Positions 61,682 through 64,000 of a DNA stretch of 64,000 nt are shown here, piece after piece; the first letter of the stretch is position 1, and the number at the start of each line of letters is the position of its first letter. The DNA is from a virus. Both the position numbers and the translations under genes were made by a program. Under the pieces are notes generated by a model that saw only the letters and a program-made list of their open reading frames with translations, was not told where the DNA came from and made no database searches. Location of the stretch: the IMG/VR virus record IMGVR_UViG_3300025161_000006, positions 1-64,000 of that record, one strand, 5' to 3'.

Positions 61682-62005
61682 CTATCTCCAGGATTCTGGG
61701 CAGATAACAATTACAGTAGCCCCTTCACGTTCTAATACATACTTATGTCCAGGTTGTCCTTTTAAATCATTAAAGTAACATTCACTTATATAAGCATGTT
61801 CAATTTCAGGTAATTCATTTTGGCAATCTTCTACTTCTTTCTTATCTACTACCTCAAAATCAGTTGGAAGTACTAATTTACTTCCTAAAGGTGTTATTAC
61901 AGGTAATCCTTCTTGATTCCCCCAATGACAAGATATTAGAAGACTAGACTCTGGATATATAACTATGCCAGAACTTTTATTGGTAACATCATATAGTCTT
62001 TTCAT
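61682..62005 (-). CDS. Hypothetical 107-aa protein
   Basis: Beta-rich N-terminus (GIVIYPESSLLISCHWGNQE) and C-terminus (HKYVLEREGATVIVICPESW). The gene lies 11 bases downstream of the ATA-start frame at 62017-62247 and is likely on the same message. Function unknown. Confidence 0.72.
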   Translation of the reverse strand: MKRLYDVTNKSSGIVIYPESSLLISCHWGNQEGLPVITPLGSKLVLPTDFEVVDKKEVEDCQNELPEIEHAYISECYFNDLKGQPGHKYVLEREGATVIVICPESWR

Positions 62006-62016
62006 AAGGTAAAGAT

Positions 62017-62247
62017 TTAAAGAGATTTAAGAATACTCTTTAGCTCATCTTCTATATTTTCAAAAGATAAGGCTAAAATACATGAGGCAAAAGCTAATGT
62101 TTCACCTGAATATCTCTTACATAATTCTCTGTAAGCTTCTGATTTTTTGTCACAGGAGAATACCAACTCTGCACAAAGGTCAATAATCTCATCCTTTGTT
62201 TCTTTAGGAATATCTAAGGCTTCCCAAAGTGTTTTTTCTTTTTCTAT
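62017..62247 (-). CDS. 76-aa gene with ATA in place of the start codon
   Basis: A clean helical frame reads I/M-EKEKTLWEALDIPKETK, then DEIIDLCAELVFSCDKKSEA and on to LKSILKSL, ending in TAA. Between the preceding in-frame stop and this frame there is no ATG, GTG or TTG, but ACTATAGAA (ATA at 62245-62247) stands exactly where neighbours have ACTATGGAA. Spacing to both flanking genes is that of an operon. Either ATA (or nearby ATT) is used as start, or a recent ATG-to-ATA change has silenced the gene. No family recognised. Confidence 0.6.
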   Translation of the reverse strand: MEKEKTLWEALDIPKETKDEIIDLCAELVFSCDKKSEAYRELCKRYSGETLAFASCILALSFENIEDELKSILKSL

Positions 62248-62272
62248 AGTAATATATTTTAGTTATTTTTAT

Positions 62273-63196
62273 TTAAGGTAGCATTGCAACATATCTTAAT
62301 ACAGTCTTGTCAGGTGTAATATCATTATCTCTGTAATGAACCATATATCTGTCAGATGTATTATTAAGTTCAGTACTCCACCTATATCCTGTTACTGGAT
62401 TATAGATGATGTCAAGAATTTTAGCCAGTAATGTCTTTCCGCACAATCCTAATATTACAGCATTACCCACATCCATTTTGATATATATCCACTGTAATAT
62501 CTTCTTACCTATACTATTAGGAAGTACATGTAATTGCCAGGCTGCTATGTGACGTGCATAAGCAGGGAATAACAACTTAGCCCATTTATTGTAGGTTTTT
62601 TTGCCACAGAAAGATTCATCAAGACGGCTTAACATATATAGTTCTTCTCTGTCTAACCTGAATATTACCCTTACTGCATAGTTCCATAGCATAGTAAAGA
62701 ACATCTGGGGTATCATAATAAGATAATAGATGAAGTTCCATATCCTACTTGATAATATTATCCTTGCTGATTTAGAAAATAACTCTTCTGAGTTTTTAAC
62801 TACATCTCTTAGCACAATATTTTCCCATATCCACATATCAATAGTTCTGTTAAATTTATCAGATACTGCCCACTTCCTAAACCTTATAAATAGTCTTGCG
62901 TAAATTTTAAATGCTGGGTCATCTATTTCACGGTATGCTTTACTCATTGCCATCACCCAGTAAATAGTATGGTCTCTTGAAGTATCATAGTGGTCTTGAC
63001 AGGTTGGATGTCTATATAGGCGCATAGTTTTTTCTGCAACATTAAATGTTGCAGTATGCAGAAGTGAATGAGCATATTCAGGTTTACCTGTAGCCATATA
63101 CATTAGAGCTAATGTGCCTATGCTATCTCCCTTACCTTCATCTACAGTATTAGATGAGTCAAGGATAAAACCATAATTGTCAATATATCTTGCCAT
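62273..63196 (-). CDS. Conserved hypothetical 307-aa helical protein
   Basis: ATG at 63196 (MARYIDNYGFILDSSNTVDE) is preferred to an upstream in-frame start at 63241 that lies in a terminator-like hairpin. Repeated helical hairpins (SIGTLALMYMATGKPEYAHS; DHTIYWVMAMSKAYREID) resemble an alpha/alpha-toroid of glycoside hydrolase type, but catalytic residues cannot be assigned. A hydrophobic segment (IWNFIYYLIMIPQMFFTMLW) is unusual for such folds and could be membrane-associated. Confidence 0.75.
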   Translation of the reverse strand: MARYIDNYGFILDSSNTVDEGKGDSIGTLALMYMATGKPEYAHSLLHTATFNVAEKTMRLYRHPTCQDHYDTSRDHTIYWVMAMSKAYREIDDPAFKIYARLFIRFRKWAVSDKFNRTIDMWIWENIVLRDVVKNSEELFSKSARIILSSRIWNFIYYLIMIPQMFFTMLWNYAVRVIFRLDREELYMLSRLDESFCGKKTYNKWAKLLFPAYARHIAAWQLHVLPNSIGKKILQWIYIKMDVGNAVILGLCGKTLLAKILDIIYNPVTGYRWSTELNNTSDRYMVHYRDNDITPDKTVLRYVAMLP

Positions 63197-63227
63197 ATAC
63201 TCTCTTATTTGGGTTAAACATAAACAA

Positions 63228-63252
63228 AGGAGAGAGCACATGGCCCTCTCCT
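63228..63252 (-). terminator. Hairpin between the 59-aa and 307-aa genes
   Basis: AGGAGAG (63246-63252 read on the minus strand) pairs with CTCTCCT (63228-63234), followed on the minus strand by TTGTTTATG. It may be a weak terminator or attenuator. Confidence 0.5.
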
Positions 63253-63256
63253 ATGG

Positions 63257-63436
63257 TTAATAAAGTGCATACTCCTTACTTTTTAATACTGCATATACAG
63301 TCTCAATGTAATAAGGAGGAAGATTGTATCTTTTCATACACAAATCCATATATTTGCGTGCTGCAGGTAACTGTTCCTTTCTGGTGCAATCGTTAATTAC
63401 ACGCAGGAGCTTAATTACAATATCATTCAATGTCAT
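63257..63436 (-). CDS. Small hypothetical protein, 59 aa
   Basis: ATG at 63436 (MTLNDIVIKLLRVINDCTRK) to TAA at 63257. Helical, basic in the middle (ARKYMDLCMKRYNLPPYYIE). It overlaps the stop region of the exported protein gene by 14 bases, the usual spacing for coupled genes here. No family recognised. Confidence 0.72.
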   Translation of the reverse strand: MTLNDIVIKLLRVINDCTRKEQLPAARKYMDLCMKRYNLPPYYIETVYAVLKSKEYALY

Positions 63437-63884
63437 GGCTGTAATGAGTTATAACTATGGCAAAAGCTTCTGATTTAAGTATTTGCTGTACAGACCATCT
63501 CTTGCCTACCCAGAAGTGGCGTGTAAATGCTGCTTTATCCAGCAAAAAAGCCTGATATAGTTCATATGTATTGGACAGGTCAAGGTCCGGTGGATATACT
63601 GCTCTGGTAATAACTATGTCATCAACAGTCTTATCATTATCTGCCACTAACCTCCAGAAGTCTCTCATACAATCATCCAAGCCTACAAGTGAACTCTTAT
63701 ACAGAGCAATGTATACATCTTGAGCATTCTCAGTCCATTCCTCAGGATTATTTAATCTTATAAAGCTACCCCAATGCGGGTCATCATCTTGTGGTACAGC
63801 TTGTGATGGGGAAAAGCCACGAATTTGAGAAAATACAGTTAAAGAAGTTAATGCAAATAGCATTAAAAGAAATAATCTTTTCAT
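63423..63884 (-). CDS. Exported protein with signal peptide, 153 aa
   Basis: N-terminal signal peptide (MKRLFLLMLFALTSLTVFSQ) with a likely cleavage after FSQ, no lipobox Cys at that point. The mature part is mixed alpha/beta (NPEEWTENAQDVYIALYKSS; YELYQAFLLDKAAFTRHFWV). It would act in the periplasm or outside the cell. Family not recognised; possibly a lysozyme-inhibitor-like or envelope-modifying phage protein, but this is only a guess. Confidence 0.78.
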   Translation of the reverse strand: MKRLFLLMLFALTSLTVFSQIRGFSPSQAVPQDDDPHWGSFIRLNNPEEWTENAQDVYIALYKSSLVGLDDCMRDFWRLVADNDKTVDDIVITRAVYPPDLDLSNTYELYQAFLLDKAAFTRHFWVGKRWSVQQILKSEAFAIVITHYSHDIE

Positions 63885-63914
63885 AATACAAAACTTTAAA
63901 TTGTTAATACTTGG

Positions 63915-64000
63915 TTATTCAAGGTCTTCTGGACTTATGAACACCTCATCATTTATTGAGTTAGGTGCAGAAGTCCAATCATTTGTTTTAATCCTTCTAA
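63915..64000 (-). CDS. C-terminal fragment of a gene running off the right edge
   Basis: The minus-strand frame from the window edge ends at TAA (63915-63917) and encodes RRIKTNDWTSAPNSINDEVF, then ISPEDLE. It is 30 bases upstream of the exported-protein gene. Too short to identify. Confidence 0.55.
   Translation of the reverse strand, partial: RRIKTNDWTSAPNSINDEVFISPEDLE

Noticed and set aside
1-64000. Integrase, transposase, insertion sequence or lysogeny genes
   Set aside because: None of the frames shows recombinase or transposase motifs; duplications in the accessory block are not flanked by terminal inverted repeats.

Overview
The window is a contiguous piece of a tailed double-stranded DNA phage of the crAss-like order (Crassvirales), infecting a member of the Bacteroidales. 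The evidence is gene content and order: an HU/IHF-like protein, large terminase and portal; fibre genes; scaffold and major capsid protein; ring and muzzle tail proteins; four very large virion proteins, one carrying the double-psi-barrel RNA polymerase motif DYDID; and, on the opposite strand, a family-1 uracil-DNA glycosylase. Promoter-like sites follow the Bacteroidetes TTG-N19-22-TAnnTTTG pattern, and most starts have A-rich leaders rather than Shine-Dalgarno sites. TAA, TAG and TGA all end genes, so the standard code fits. Both ends of the window cut through genes; it is not a complete genome.

Layout. 1-1427: divergent non-coding control region. It holds a run of about fifteen hairpins placed end to end (50-693), then an AT- and G-rich repeat block (743-863) and AT-only DNA (about 1191-1220). 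1428-4683 (+): small unknown proteins, a NUMOD1-DEDDy exonuclease-zinc ribbon fusion, an HU/IHF-like protein and a small zincin. 4655-9450 (+): terminase and portal. 9454-14200 (+): fibre and receptor-binding cassette (S74 chaperone fibre, BppU-like domain, PKD/LRR protein). 14260-20897 (+): scaffold, major capsid protein, connector-like proteins and a second probably abundant virion protein, closed by a strong terminator. 20968-25309 (+): lysis and envelope cassette (permuted papain-like amidase, several small membrane proteins, M15 peptidase, overlapping spanin-like pair). 25306-31419 (+): ring proteins and the 1252-aa muzzle. 31457-53691 (+): ejected cargo and transcription machinery of 803, 644, about 4329 and 1608 aa. 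A 12-bp bidirectional hairpin at 53698-53724 separates the converging blocks. 53733-64000 (-): uracil-DNA glycosylase and a string of small accessory genes, many of them duplicated in tandem.

How it works together: the plus-strand block builds the particle and loads it with a virion RNA polymerase that is presumably ejected to transcribe early genes. Promoter-like sites before the portal, scaffold, second capsid-region protein and the large cargo genes suggest that several structural genes can also be read from host-type promoters. The minus-strand block is small-protein accessory content that changes by duplication and by repeat expansion.

The most unusual elements are the contiguous hairpin array at the left end, the domain build of the giant polymerase protein (zincin, two-barrel polymerase, SLOG-like C-terminus), the repeat-protein modules at 57.4-60.0 kb, and a small intact frame whose expected ATG reads ATA.
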